DNA of 64,000 nucleotides from Puniceibacterium sp. IMCC21224 (GCF_001038505.1 NZ_LDPY01000003.1:124001-188000), one strand, 5' to 3'; positions 16,143 through 24,842 are shown, counted from the first letter of the stretch. The notes: generated by a model from the sequence alone, not told the origin. Translations and numbers: made by a program.

Positions 16143-17828
16143 TTACCAATCCTCGATTGGGAAGACCCGCCGCGGACGATCCGGGTCGAGCTTTGCCTGG
16201 GCCGAGGCGGAAGGCGTAGCGAAGTCGGCATAAGGCTTCTTTGCCTCGGTGGCATGCCGGGCGCGGGTCATCTCCTTCAAACGGCTTTTGGGGGTTTTGG
16301 CGGCGGCAACAGTTGCGGCGATTTCGCGTCGGATCGCTGATGCCTCCTGCACAGGGCGCCGCTGGATTTCGCGCCGCCGCTGTCGATCCGCCTGGTGCTG
16401 CCAGAGCGTGATCGGCTCGGCCAGTCCGTCCCGTCGCCTGACCGGCCGCCAAGCCTGGGTATCCGGATCCTTGACGTAGATATGGCTGATGTCGCGAGGA
16501 TCATAGCACAGATCGAGCGGGGCCAGCCGGTCACGACGCGCAACCAGCGGGCCAAGCCAGGGCTCGAAATAGTCGATGGCGAAGAGACTGAAGCCCTGAG
16601 GTGAAATCTTCCGCGTCTTGCGTGGCAGGAAATTCAGCAGCACATCGACAGGTGCATCGATCGGCCGGTCTTTCGGCTGGAACCGATCTTCCCACTCTTT
16701 CGCCGGAACGGTCAGCTTGCGCGCATTCTGGCTCAGGTTGTGGTCGATGATCGCGAGCGCGATGCAGCGTTCGAGATCCGCGAAGCTGAGCCGTGCCCGC
16801 GCTTCCGAGGCATAGTCGCCCCGATCCGCGATGGAACGCCCCGTCTTGCCCGGCAAGGCGCGTAGCGCGGTGTTCACTTTCCCCAGCAGGCGTTCGACGA
16901 CTCCGCCCCGATGCACGGTGCCCTTGTTCCGCATGCGAATGGAAATACCATAGTCCGCGCATCCTCTGCTGAAGGTGCTGCTTTGGAATTCCTTGGCGGA
17001 ATCGACGACGATCTGCTTTGGGCGACCGTGCATCGGCCAAGCATGATCGATACTGCGTTCTGCCAGCCAGTCAATCTTGCAGCACATCGCGTGCGCCAGA
17101 CAAAGTGCCACAGACAGTCGCGACGGCCGCTCGAGGGTCAGGCAGAAGCCGATGATCGCGCTCGTGGCCACATCTGCAGCGATGGTCAGATAGGGGCGCC
17201 CAACGAAAACACCGTAGTCATCAATAACCTCGACAAACTGGATGTCTGCCGGCGTGTGATCGATCTGGACAACGTCGAGCGCGTGGTTAGCCCGGATGTA
17301 GCCCGGTCGCGGCTTTAGCCGGTGCAGGTGTTTACCATCTGACAGGCGGCGGCGGGCAATTTCTTCCGGGGCAAACAGAGTGGGGATCCGCCGGGCGACA
17401 GTGACATAGGCGGGCGGCCTGTGCCCTTCCTCTGCGCAACGGGCGCGGATCTCTTCAACGATTGGTGCAAGGTCCGGCTGCTCGGGGCGCAACCACATCT
17501 CCCGCAGGGTCATCGCAATGATGCTCTCGACCGCGGGACTGATCCTAGGTTTCCTTGTTCCACTCGTTTGCGGCAGCAGGGACGATACCCTGCGCTCTTC
17601 CCGATACCGCGCCAGATAGTTGTAGACTTGGCGTGTCGAGAGCCGCAGCTCGGATGCCGCGCGCACCACGGCCTCACGCACGGGCGCCACTCCGTCAAGA
17701 ATCCGGTCCAGCTCACGCGCGGTACGCGTTGCCTTGGTCCACGCTTCATCCGAAACATGCCCTCCGCCGGACATCATCGGTATGACGCTTTCGAGACTGG
17801 CTGCGCCGTGCGCCAACAGAGCCGCCAC
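16143..17828 (-). CDS. tniA: TniA transposase (DDE, Mu/Tn7 TnsB-like)
   Basis: 561 residues. N-terminal HTH (LRLSTRQVYNYLARY, ~61-75) and a linker precede the rve-type catalytic core. The triad is D190 (VQIDHT), D276 (VVDSAKEF) and E312 (GGVVERLLG), with exactly 35 residues between the last two. A Mu C-terminal beta-barrel domain follows (LDLCYDPRDISHIYVKDPD). It cuts and joins the transposon ends. Its start lies about 120 bp from the right terminal repeat. Confidence 0.95.
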   Translation of the reverse strand: MAALLAHGAASLESVIPMMSGGGHVSDEAWTKATRTARELDRILDGVAPVREAVVRAASELRLSTRQVYNYLARYREERRVSSLLPQTSGTRKPRISPAVESIIAMTLREMWLRPEQPDLAPIVEEIRARCAEEGHRPPAYVTVARRIPTLFAPEEIARRRLSDGKHLHRLKPRPGYIRANHALDVVQIDHTPADIQFVEVIDDYGVFVGRPYLTIAADVATSAIIGFCLTLERPSRLSVALCLAHAMCCKIDWLAERSIDHAWPMHGRPKQIVVDSAKEFQSSTFSRGCADYGISIRMRNKGTVHRGGVVERLLGKVNTALRALPGKTGRSIADRGDYASEARARLSFADLERCIALAIIDHNLSQNARKLTVPAKEWEDRFQPKDRPIDAPVDVLLNFLPRKTRKISPQGFSLFAIDYFEPWLGPLVARRDRLAPLDLCYDPRDISHIYVKDPDTQAWRPVRRRDGLAEPITLWQHQADRQRRREIQRRPVQEASAIRREIAATVAAAKTPKSRLKEMTRARHATEAKKPYADFATPSASAQAKLDPDRPRRVFPIEDW

Positions 17829-17849
17829 TCTTTGAAATACGGAACCAAA

Positions 17850-17869
17850 ATTGAAGCCTTAAGCTGAAA
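17850..17869 (+). repeat. Subterminal repeat, right end
   Basis: ATTGAAGCCTTAAGCTGAAA, 18 of 20 bases equal to 11351-11370; lies between tniA and the right terminal repeat. Confidence 0.65.
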
Positions 17870-17921
17870 AATGATGTGTGCTTACCCCGTATCATCCAGA
17901 AATCACGTAATAATCATGTGC

Positions 17922-17945
17922 TGAAATGGTGAAGAAAATGCGACA
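17922..17945 (-). repeat. Right terminal inverted repeat of the tni transposon
   Basis: Read inward on the minus strand it starts TGTCGCATTTTC and ends ATTTCA. The outermost base is the A of the ATG that opens the next gene. Confidence 0.75.
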
Positions 17946-18937
17946 TGTGGTTCCTGCCCGGTCCGATGGAAGTGGAGCCGGATTATCTGCCGCCCGGATC
18001 GAGGGCAGAGCTGCGTGAAATCGCAGTCCTCGACGATTGGCGGAAGGCAGAGGCAGGCAATGCCGCCCATCTCGCCCGTGTGGCTGGCCGGATTGGCGCG
18101 CTGGATGACCGTCTGCACCGTGGCCCGGAGGGCTGGCGGCACAGGCTCGCGCTGATAGAGGCGGCAGACCTCAGCTGGTTTGTGGGTGACCGAATTGGCC
18201 CGGATCGGCTGGCGCTTTGGATATCCATGCGCTTGTCCGGGGTGCAGGACGACACCGCAGCGCTCGCGCGTGTCGGATGGGCGGTGCGGCGTCTTACAGG
18301 CGGTCCCGGCCCAGAGGTGGACCTGTCCGCTTTCCTCGATCGCCGTGACCCTGAAAACATGGCGGATGAAGCCGAGCCCTTTGCGGATCGCGCGGGCGGT
18401 TGGCTTGACCTGATGGCGCAAGCCGCCGACCTGCACGCTATCACACGCGCCTGCATGGGGTTTCACCTCTGGAACCTTGCGGGCCTCGGGCAACAGGGCG
18501 ACCGGATGGAAGCAGCGGTTACCGCCGCACGCATTGCCGCCAGCGAAGGCCCGAATTCGTATGGGGGGGCCATCTTTGCGCCTCTGGCTATACGCGGGGC
18601 GGTGGGGTTGCGTGCTAGTGGCCCACCAGCTGAGCGCTTGGAGCGTTGGCTCGTGGGAATGGAAACAGCATGCCTGACCGCGATGCGGCACCTCGACGAT
18701 ATCGAAGCCTGGTCAGCGCGGGCGGAAACTATGATGGCCCCGCTCTCTGGCAAGACACCACCAGCATTGCGCGCAGTGCTGACCGAATGGCCCGTCGTCT
18801 CCGCTCCAATGGCCGAGACCCTGACCGGTGCCAGCCGCGCCGCCGTCCAGCGCAACCTCGCCTGGATGGAAACGCGAGGCCTTATCCGCGAGGTGACCGG
18901 GCAGGGTCGGTATCGGATGTGGCGCGCCACCAACTGA
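17945..18937 (+). CDS. RHE_PE00001-family DNA-binding protein
   Basis: 330 residues. The C-terminal ~70 residues carry the family's winged HTH: LSGKTPPALRAVLTEWPVV, then SAPMAETLTGASRAAVQRNL, WMETRGLIREVTGQGRYRMW. The upstream part is helical (RLALIEAADLSWFVGDRIG; ACMGFHLWNLAGLGQQGDR). Known: this family sits on rhizobial and Rhodobacterales plasmids, often near scpB and DUF1403; function unknown. The start ATG uses the last base of the transposon terminus, and a stop codon precedes it in frame inside the terminus. The insertion therefore either created this start or separated the native start from its promoter. Confidence 0.8.
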   Translation: MWFLPGPMEVEPDYLPPGSRAELREIAVLDDWRKAEAGNAAHLARVAGRIGALDDRLHRGPEGWRHRLALIEAADLSWFVGDRIGPDRLALWISMRLSGVQDDTAALARVGWAVRRLTGGPGPEVDLSAFLDRRDPENMADEAEPFADRAGGWLDLMAQAADLHAITRACMGFHLWNLAGLGQQGDRMEAAVTAARIAASEGPNSYGGAIFAPLAIRGAVGLRASGPPAERLERWLVGMETACLTAMRHLDDIEAWSARAETMMAPLSGKTPPALRAVLTEWPVVSAPMAETLTGASRAAVQRNLAWMETRGLIREVTGQGRYRMWRATN

Positions 18938-18986
18938 AGACCTCAGCGAGACCCGCAGGCGATGAAGCGTAAGAGCGCGGAGCAAG

Positions 18987-19074
18987 CAAAACCGACTTTT
19001 GTGTCACATCGCCGACCCAGAGCGCGATGCTACATCCGTAGGGCGGGGCCAAGCGGTCATTCGTGAAAATTGCA
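18987..19074 (+). repeat. Dispersed ~90-bp repeat, copy 1
   Basis: Starts CAAAACCGACTTTTGTGTCA and ends GTCATTCGTGAAAATTGCA. A close copy lies at 44441-44533 in the same orientation. No protein or RNA identity recognised. It fills the gap 18938-19209, which holds no gene. Confidence 0.6.
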
Positions 19075-19209
19075 GCGAAAGAGGAAAAGAGCCCAAGGAC
19101 GAAGCCGCTTCGCGGCATTGGCGCATTTGGCTGATGTCGTGAGCCCATTCCGCCGAATGCTGCGTTGCGTTCCAATGGCCGCAATCGCTGATCAACCGAA
19201 CGATAACCC

Positions 19210-20091
19210 TCAACGGGATTTGTGGACAATCGAGACGCCGACGATTGCGAACGCGCCACCTAGGATAGTCGTCCAGTTTGGCCACATACCAACAAGTGGG
19301 ATCGACAGAAGGCTGGCGACAGGGGCCATGAAAAACAAGAGGTTTGCGGCCTTTGGAGCGCCGAACCCGTCAATCGCGACCATCCATGTGACATAGGCGA
19401 GCGCGCCGGGAAAGAGCCCGAGAAAAGCCAGCGCCATCAGGGCGGAAGGGGGAGCAGTGCCAAACTGATCCAAGCCCCAGACCGCCCATGGTGACAACAG
19501 GACCGCCCCTGCAAGCAAGGTCCAGAAACTGCTGACCAGCGGACCATATCGCGCGATAAGCGGCCTCTGAAACGCAAAGAACGCACCGGAACAGACCGAC
19601 GCCATCAGTATGAGTGGCGCACCGGCGCCAAGGTCCATCCCGCCTGGTTGACCCGTGGCAATGATCGCAGCCCCTCCAAGAGAGATGCCGGTTCCGATCC
19701 AACCGGCGCGCCCGAACCGCTGGCGAAAAAAAACGATTGCCACGATAGCGGCAAAGACGGGCTGACAGGCGATCAGAAAGCTCGCGGCAGCCGGGCTGAC
19801 GGTCTTCTGGCCGGTATTCAGCAGGCAATTGTAGATTGCGATCCCAAGAGCGCCACAGAACAGAAACCATGCCGCATCCCGGACCGTTGGGAGCGTCGGC
19901 CCGCCGTTCCGGAACAGCACGAGTCCGAACAGCGCGACTGATGCGATCAGAAACCGGAAGGCTGCAAGAGGTAGCGGGTCGAACCCGGTCAGGCCCAAAG
20001 TGATGGCGGGAAAAGACCCCGCCCAGAACAGGATGGTGACAGCGGCACAAAGTCCGGCGGCAGTCAGCTTGGCTGATTGTGTTTGCAACAT
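19210..20091 (-). CDS. EamA/DMT-family exporter
   Basis: 293 residues from the ATG at 20091 (MLQTQSAKL), chosen because it opens directly into the first membrane helix; the longer open frame upstream only mirrors the LysR gene. Ten hydrophobic helices in two EamA repeats are visible, beginning with AVTILFWAGSFPAITLGLTG and, in the second half, ILMASVCSGAFFAFQRPL. Inner-membrane metabolite or drug exporter; substrate unknown. Divergent from a LysR regulator 63 bp away that probably controls it. Confidence 0.9.
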   Translation of the reverse strand: MLQTQSAKLTAAGLCAAVTILFWAGSFPAITLGLTGFDPLPLAAFRFLIASVALFGLVLFRNGGPTLPTVRDAAWFLFCGALGIAIYNCLLNTGQKTVSPAAASFLIACQPVFAAIVAIVFFRQRFGRAGWIGTGISLGGAAIIATGQPGGMDLGAGAPLILMASVCSGAFFAFQRPLIARYGPLVSSFWTLLAGAVLLSPWAVWGLDQFGTAPPSALMALAFLGLFPGALAYVTWMVAIDGFGAPKAANLLFFMAPVASLLSIPLVGMWPNWTTILGGAFAIVGVSIVHKSR

Positions 20092-20154
20092 GAGAACAGG
20101 ATACTTGCGGTGGATTCTGTTGCATATGCTGCAAAGAAAGGCTCTTCTGTGCGC

Positions 20155-21036
20155 ATGACGCACAGCATTTCCTCCCTTCCTCCAACTGAAACCTTGCTGG
20201 CCTTCCAGGCCGCGCGTAATGGCGGATCGTTCGCACAGGCGGCGCGCGCACTGAACGTCAATCACGCGACTGTCTTGCGGCGGGTGCAGACACTCGAAGC
20301 CTGGCTCGGCACGCGCGTCTTCGAGCGCAGTGGTCGCGGCGTAGTGCTGACGCCCGCCGGTCAGCGGTTTTCGGCGGACCTCGATCAAGCCGTCGAAACC
20401 TTGGAGCGCAGCGCGGATCGGTGGAAGCCCGCTACCGGTCCGACGCTCATCCGGCTCAGCGTCCTGCCGTCTTTCGCCCGTCTTTGGCTGATGCCGCGTC
20501 TGCCCGATCTGATCGGCAAACCGCAACGCTACCGGATCGAGTTGTCTCTTTCGCATCAGCCTGTCGCACTAGGCGATGGCCAAACCGATGTCGCCATTCG
20601 CTATGGCAAAGGCGATTGGGACGGGCTGACCGCCATTCCATTGCGCCGCGAGACATTGTGCCCGGTTGCATCCGCCGGGTTGAGTGGCGCGGCGGAAAAG
20701 ATGACACCGCAGGCGATTGCCGCTTTGCCGCTGGTCCACGATTCCGACACATCGCTCTGGCAGCACTGGTTTGCGCAACACGGCTTTAGATACCGGATGA
20801 AGGCGTCTGACATGCGGTTCGAGGACTACGACCTTGCTTTGGAGGCGATGCGGCGGGGCATCGGGGCCTTGTTGCGGCGCGAACATAACGAAGAGCAAGT
20901 GTGCGAGCCGGATGTGTTGCGGCTCAACGAAAGCAGCGCTGAAAATCCGCGGCGCCATTTCGTCGTTGTCTCAGCGCACGAGCAGCGCGTTTCTGTTCAA
21001 AGATTTGTGGAGTGTCTATGTGCGCACGACGTGTAA
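20155..21036 (+). CDS. LysR-family transcriptional regulator
   Basis: 293 residues from MTHSISSLPP (20155). HTH: LLAFQAARNGGSFAQAARALNVNHATVLRRVQTLEAWLG, residues ~14-52, then LFERSGRG-type wing (VFERSGRGVVLTPAGQRF). The effector domain shows RLSVLPSFARLWLMPRL and DVAIRYGKGDW, the GcvA-like subgroup. Divergent to the EamA exporter, so a regulator-exporter pair. It ends with VECLCAHDV. Confidence 0.9.
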   Translation: MTHSISSLPPTETLLAFQAARNGGSFAQAARALNVNHATVLRRVQTLEAWLGTRVFERSGRGVVLTPAGQRFSADLDQAVETLERSADRWKPATGPTLIRLSVLPSFARLWLMPRLPDLIGKPQRYRIELSLSHQPVALGDGQTDVAIRYGKGDWDGLTAIPLRRETLCPVASAGLSGAAEKMTPQAIAALPLVHDSDTSLWQHWFAQHGFRYRMKASDMRFEDYDLALEAMRRGIGALLRREHNEEQVCEPDVLRLNESSAENPRRHFVVVSAHEQRVSVQRFVECLCAHDV

Positions 21037-21223
21037 TCCGGACAGGCAGAAGATTTGACGTCTGAATCTGTGCTTCACGCACCCATACAAAGCGATCATT
21101 GAACCCGATTTCGTAGACAGCCGCTTTGTCCCGCATTTCAGTCGCTCGTTGGCCGCCCAGAAGCTGAGACAGAATTTTTCCATGACCATGATCCAAAAAA
21201 ACAGACCGAGTAAAGCCATCGCG

Positions 21224-21838
21224 TCAAGATCGCAGTCGGGTCGTTTCACACTCATGACCGAACCAACTTGTAATCAGGGAAAACAGAGTTGATACGGCTT
21301 CCCGCTCTTCGATTTCGTTTCGCAGCATCACGCCAGAAAGGGCTTCTGCCGCGCCCACAATAGCCGTACAACGAATTGTAAGCACATCCATAGGAGCTTC
21401 GACGTAGGGGCGAAAGGCTTTTGCATACGCGTCGACATAGCGGCGCAGCAGATTGCTAGCAAAATGTTCCATGTCCTCGTCCCCCTGAAGCGCAGCGACG
21501 ATGGCGAATGCTTCCGGCCCTACTGTCGCGTAACACCGCATGTACGCTGTACTGGCTGCTTCGGCGACAGACCGAAAGTTAGGGTCGGCTTTTGCCAAGC
21601 GGTCTCGGAGCATGCCGAATTGCCGTTCGGCTATCTCTTCGTAAAGCGCGATGAACAAGCCCGATCTTGTCTGAAACTGGTCGTACACGACCGGTCGGCT
21701 GACTCCAGCCGACTCGGCGAGTGACACAAGTGTCAGCGCGTCTGCGCCGTGCGCGCCGACCATGGCTTTCGCTGAATCAAGAAGTTGCCGCCTTCGTTGA
21801 TCTCGACTCAGGCGTGTTCGCTTCGTTCTGACATCCAT
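21224..21838 (-). CDS. TetR-family repressor
   Basis: 204 residues. N-terminal HTH: RRRQLLDSAKAMVGAHG...VSLAESAGVSRPVVYDQF (~16-55). The rest is a helical ligand domain (GPEAFAIVAALQGDEDMEHFASNLL). Divergent from two tandem saccharopine-dehydrogenase-like genes, which it likely represses; an AT-rich dyad lies between. The 187 bp before it (21037-21223) hold no gene, only degenerate repeat sequence. Confidence 0.88.
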   Translation of the reverse strand: MDVRTKRTRLSRDQRRRQLLDSAKAMVGAHGADALTLVSLAESAGVSRPVVYDQFQTRSGLFIALYEEIAERQFGMLRDRLAKADPNFRSVAEAASTAYMRCYATVGPEAFAIVAALQGDEDMEHFASNLLRRYVDAYAKAFRPYVEAPMDVLTIRCTAIVGAAEALSGVMLRNEIEEREAVSTLFSLITSWFGHECETTRLRS

Positions 21839-21866
21839 ATAAGAATCCGATTGACTATATACATAG

Positions 21867-21877
21867 TGTAGGTTACA
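21867..21877. promoter_or_regulatory. Candidate TetR operator
   Basis: TGTA-GGT-TACA dyad inside an AT-rich run with flanking ATACAT and ATTGTACAT half-sites, between the TetR gene and its divergent targets. Confidence 0.4.
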
Positions 21878-21940
21878 TATTGTACATAGATGCGCTCACT
21901 TAGTCTAGTGGGCGTAAGTTAGTTGTAGGATCAGAACGAG

Positions 21941-22999
21941 ATGGCAAATGAAAATAGATGGGTTCTAGTGGTAGGCGCTTCCGGCGTTGTCGGGCGACAG
22001 ACGGCAACTCGGCTTCGGCAGCGATGGCCTGACTTGCCTATTCTTGCAGGCGGTCGCAACCTTCAGCGAGCGGAAGCCATAGCCGCTGAGCTCGGCAACT
22101 CTAAGGGCGTGGCATTGGATTTGAATCGCCGCGATCTCGGATTAGCTCATGGCGTTTCTGTCGGCGCTGTCGCCATGTTTGTCAAAGATGAGACCCTGAA
22201 CGGCCAGCTCTTTGCGCAGGATCACGGTGCCGCCTTTATCGATATCTCAAGCGCAGCCTTCGAACTTGGGCCCCAGGCGGCGGTTTTCAGCGAGCGTCCG
22301 CAATCCGCTCCCGTGCTGCTTGCCAGTAATTGGCTTGCTGGTACGAGCACATTTGCTGCTCTTGACCTAGCAAGCAGCTTTGATCGTATTGATAGCATCC
22401 TTGTATCGGCTTTGCTGGATGATCAAGATATTGGCGGGGGCGCTGCGGAAGCCGATTACGTGCGCCAGACACAGGCTGGACCGTCCGGCTTATTACGAAA
22501 GAACGGCCGCTTCATATGGGTCTCCGGAAAGGATGCGGCAGGTACGTTCGAGGCAGTGGACGGAAGAAGCTTTGACGCGCAAGCGTTCGGAAATCTTGAC
22601 GTGCTGAGCTTGTCGGCAGCGACTGATGCACAGGATATTGTTTTTCAGTTTGCGGTTGGCGAAACCTCCTCTCGCCGACGCGGCGAAAGGTTTTCCCACG
22701 AGATACTGGTCGAAATCGGCGGCACCTCTCAGGATGGACGGCGGACGCACGCCAGGCGCGCTATAGTCCATCCTGATGGTCAGGCTCCCATGACCGCTCT
22801 GGGTGTCAGCTTGGCAATCGAAGACATGCTCGGGCTCAGGACAGGTAAGAAATTGGCCCCAGGACTGTACCTGCCGCACGCCGTTGTCGATCCCACGCGG
22901 GCGGTCAATCTGCTTCGCGAGATCGGTGTGACAATTGATGACAAATGGCATCATTCAGATGGCTTCGAAGCGATCAGGTCAGAGAAGCTGGTGCCATGA
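21941..22999 (+). CDS. Saccharopine-dehydrogenase-like NAD(P)-binding protein A
   Basis: 352 residues. An N-terminal Rossmann fold (WVLVVGASGVVGRQTATRL, ~7-25; LAGGRNLQRAEAIAAELG, ~35-52) is followed by the two-domain plan of saccharopine dehydrogenase-like reductases (AFIDISS; APVLLASNWLAGTSTFAAL). Known members act on saccharopine, homospermidine or opine-like imines, or have unknown substrates. The stop overlaps the next start by four bases, so A and B are translated together. 54% is no measured figure; I note only that motifs, length and order match B closely, hence an old tandem duplication. Confidence 0.8.
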   Translation: MANENRWVLVVGASGVVGRQTATRLRQRWPDLPILAGGRNLQRAEAIAAELGNSKGVALDLNRRDLGLAHGVSVGAVAMFVKDETLNGQLFAQDHGAAFIDISSAAFELGPQAAVFSERPQSAPVLLASNWLAGTSTFAALDLASSFDRIDSILVSALLDDQDIGGGAAEADYVRQTQAGPSGLLRKNGRFIWVSGKDAAGTFEAVDGRSFDAQAFGNLDVLSLSAATDAQDIVFQFAVGETSSRRRGERFSHEILVEIGGTSQDGRRTHARRAIVHPDGQAPMTALGVSLAIEDMLGLRTGKKLAPGLYLPHAVVDPTRAVNLLREIGVTIDDKWHHSDGFEAIRSEKLVP

Positions 23000-24000
23000 G
23001 CAGTGATAATAGTGGCATTCTCATGGTCGGTGGATACGGTGCCGTGGGTCGTGAGGCTGCAAAAACTATCCGGCAGCTTTACCCGAATATGAAGCTCATT
23101 ATAGCCGGGCGTGATGTCACGCGAGCGACTGCACTCGCGGAGGAGCTGGGCGTCGCGCAGGGCGTCGGGTGCGATCTCACAACGCCCGGTTTGGGACTGG
23201 CACCCGGTCTTATTTATCGAGCCGTCGTTGTCTTTGCCAAGGACGAGTATCTGCATGCGCTTGATAACGCTATCGCTAACGGGGCCGCGTATGTCGCGAT
23301 ATCTGACTATGCAGTCGAGATTGCACCGCTCACCACTCGCTCAGGCACCGACGGTCGACAAATACCAATCCTGCTGTTCGGCCACCATCTTGGTGGCCTT
23401 GTTACGATGGCAACTCTGCATCATACTCGGGACTTTGCCGACGTCATCTCAGTTCGCGTTGCCGCGATCTTTGATGAAGCCGATCTTGGTGGCGCGACGG
23501 CCCAAGCCGATGCCGCTCGTGTTGGGCGCGCAACACCGCACCCTCTGATCCGGCACGAAGGTCGTTGGCTCTGGGCAGAGGGGTCGAACCTGACGCGGCG
23601 GTTTGCTGGATCGGATGGGGTTGTCTATGAAGCCAGCGCTCTTTCGTTGTTGGATGTCGCTAGCATCGCCGCTGCTACGAAGGCGCGGTCGGTGCGATTT
23701 GATGTTACTGTTCGCGAACCGTCGCCAACTGCCCGCCACGAGGTCGTTATCGAGGTCGAGGGACGCGGCAGAGACAGTCGTACTATCAATCGGCGGATAA
23801 CGATAGAGAGTAACGGCTTCCATACGATGGCAAGTGGACGCGTTTTAGCATTCGCCTTGGAGCGCGTGCTAGGCCTTGATGGCCGATCAGCGACTCCCGC
23901 TGGCTTGTGGTTTCCCGAGAACGTGCTTGATGCAGCACACGTGGTCAGCCTGGCGTGCGAACACGGTATTGCGATCAATGGTCAGAATGCACCGATGTAA
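22996..24000 (+). CDS. Saccharopine-dehydrogenase-like NAD(P)-binding protein B
   Basis: 334 residues from the ATG at 22996 (ATGA overlap with A). Rossmann motif ILMVGGYGAVGREAAKTI (~8-25), IIAGRDVTRATALAEELG, then AYVAISDYAVEIAPL and LFGHHLGGLVTMATL. The C-terminal segment GRVLAFALERVLGLDG...GLWFPENV matches A's LGLRTGKKLAPGLYLPHAV in place. Possibly a heterodimer with A. Substrate unknown. The 290 bp that follow (24001-24290) show no gene. Confidence 0.82.
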   Translation: MSSDNSGILMVGGYGAVGREAAKTIRQLYPNMKLIIAGRDVTRATALAEELGVAQGVGCDLTTPGLGLAPGLIYRAVVVFAKDEYLHALDNAIANGAAYVAISDYAVEIAPLTTRSGTDGRQIPILLFGHHLGGLVTMATLHHTRDFADVISVRVAAIFDEADLGGATAQADAARVGRATPHPLIRHEGRWLWAEGSNLTRRFAGSDGVVYEASALSLLDVASIAAATKARSVRFDVTVREPSPTARHEVVIEVEGRGRDSRTINRRITIESNGFHTMASGRVLAFALERVLGLDGRSATPAGLWFPENVLDAAHVVSLACEHGIAINGQNAPM

Positions 24001-24290
24001 CTCATAATGGCTTTGGGCGGACAGTTTGGCGATCTAAATTATCTTTGCACGTAAGCTCCATTCGCATGCGCTGTGAGCCGGGGCTTTCGACACTTATCGG
24101 CGGCATGGCGGGACTCGTCACGGGCCGTTTTCGCTATCTCCGCATCGCTGCCGGTCAGCCGGATCGAAAATCTGGACTTAACTAAATGGTTAGAAGCGGT
24201 TGGTTTGGTCAGGGAGAGAAAGGCTTGAGTTCTGGCTGGAGGGGCCGACGCAAGGAGCCCTTCTCGCACGCATTACACAGGCGGGACACG

Positions 24291-24842
24291 TCAGTGTCGG
24301 CACATGGCCCAAAGTCCGGGATAATCGGTTATCGCACCAAAACCGTCCGTGACGAGCGTCGCGCGGTAATCGTGCTGCGGTGAGGCATACGCATAGGTTT
24401 GCGGGCCAGTCCGATGGTAGCTTTGTGGCAGCCGTTTTACCGTCCAATCTTCGGTGTCAAGCCACACCGCTACGCAGTCCGCGTCGGAGCCCTCAGAGAG
24501 ATCCATTCGTCTGATCGCATTGGTATTACTGGCGGGCGTGAAACCGAGGTCGACGTCACTTAACCCCTGCATAGCAGCGTCGATTTCGCCATTTATTCGC
24601 CAATCCCCTGTCCTCTCGTGTTCCAGGATCAGATTGAAAGGACGATCACCGATCCATCCCGATACAGATGCACTGCGACTCCGCCACGCGCGGTCGCAGA
24701 ACAAGCGATACGCCAGATTGGCGACAGCTCCGTTTTGTTCGAAAACAGCAGTGCCTTCGATCGTCCAACCCTGCGCGGTCGCAGCAATCCGACAAGCATC
24801 GTGCCCTTGTTGATCTAATCGGCGCCACAATACGGTGTGCAT
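24291..24842 (-). CDS. Putative glycolipid-binding family protein
   Basis: 183 residues from the ATG at 24842, preceded by AAGGAGAGTTTG; the longer frame upstream has no support. The sequence LWRRLDQQGHDACRIA near the start, GTAVFEQNGAVANLAYRLFCD at ~30, FNLILEHERTGDWRING at ~70 and DCVAVWLDTEDWTVKRLPQSY near 120 match PF06475 (putative glycolipid-binding). No signal peptide. Function poorly known. It stands alone, with degenerate repeat sequence upstream. Confidence 0.75.
   Translation of the reverse strand: MHTVLWRRLDQQGHDACRIAATAQGWTIEGTAVFEQNGAVANLAYRLFCDRAWRSRSASVSGWIGDRPFNLILEHERTGDWRINGEIDAAMQGLSDVDLGFTPASNTNAIRRMDLSEGSDADCVAVWLDTEDWTVKRLPQSYHRTGPQTYAYASPQHDYRATLVTDGFGAITDYPGLWAMCRH

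Larger units (their letters stand above)
11327..17945. mobile_element. Tn5053/Tn7-like tni transposon carrying a tyrosine recombinase, DUF1403 and ScpB
   Basis: 6619 bp framed by 24-bp terminal inverted repeats that agree at 19 of 24 positions, each starting TGTCGC and ending ATTTCA when read inward. Inside, all genes are packed: tyrosine recombinase (minus), DUF1403-ScpB (plus), tniQ-tniB-tniA (minus). Subterminal ~20-bp repeats occur at both ends. Known: TniA/TniB/TniQ transposons start with TGT, carry such repeats and usually make 5-bp target duplications. Here the flanks (TCATC left, TGTGG right) do not match, so either rearrangement followed insertion or one terminus is off. The left end is 88 bp from a resolvase start; Tn5053-family elements are known to target res sites. 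Confidence 0.75.

Noticed and set aside
17903..18691. 262-codon minus-strand frame over RHE_PE00001
   Set aside because: Mirror of the RHE_PE00001 coding sequence; no start site or motif of its own.
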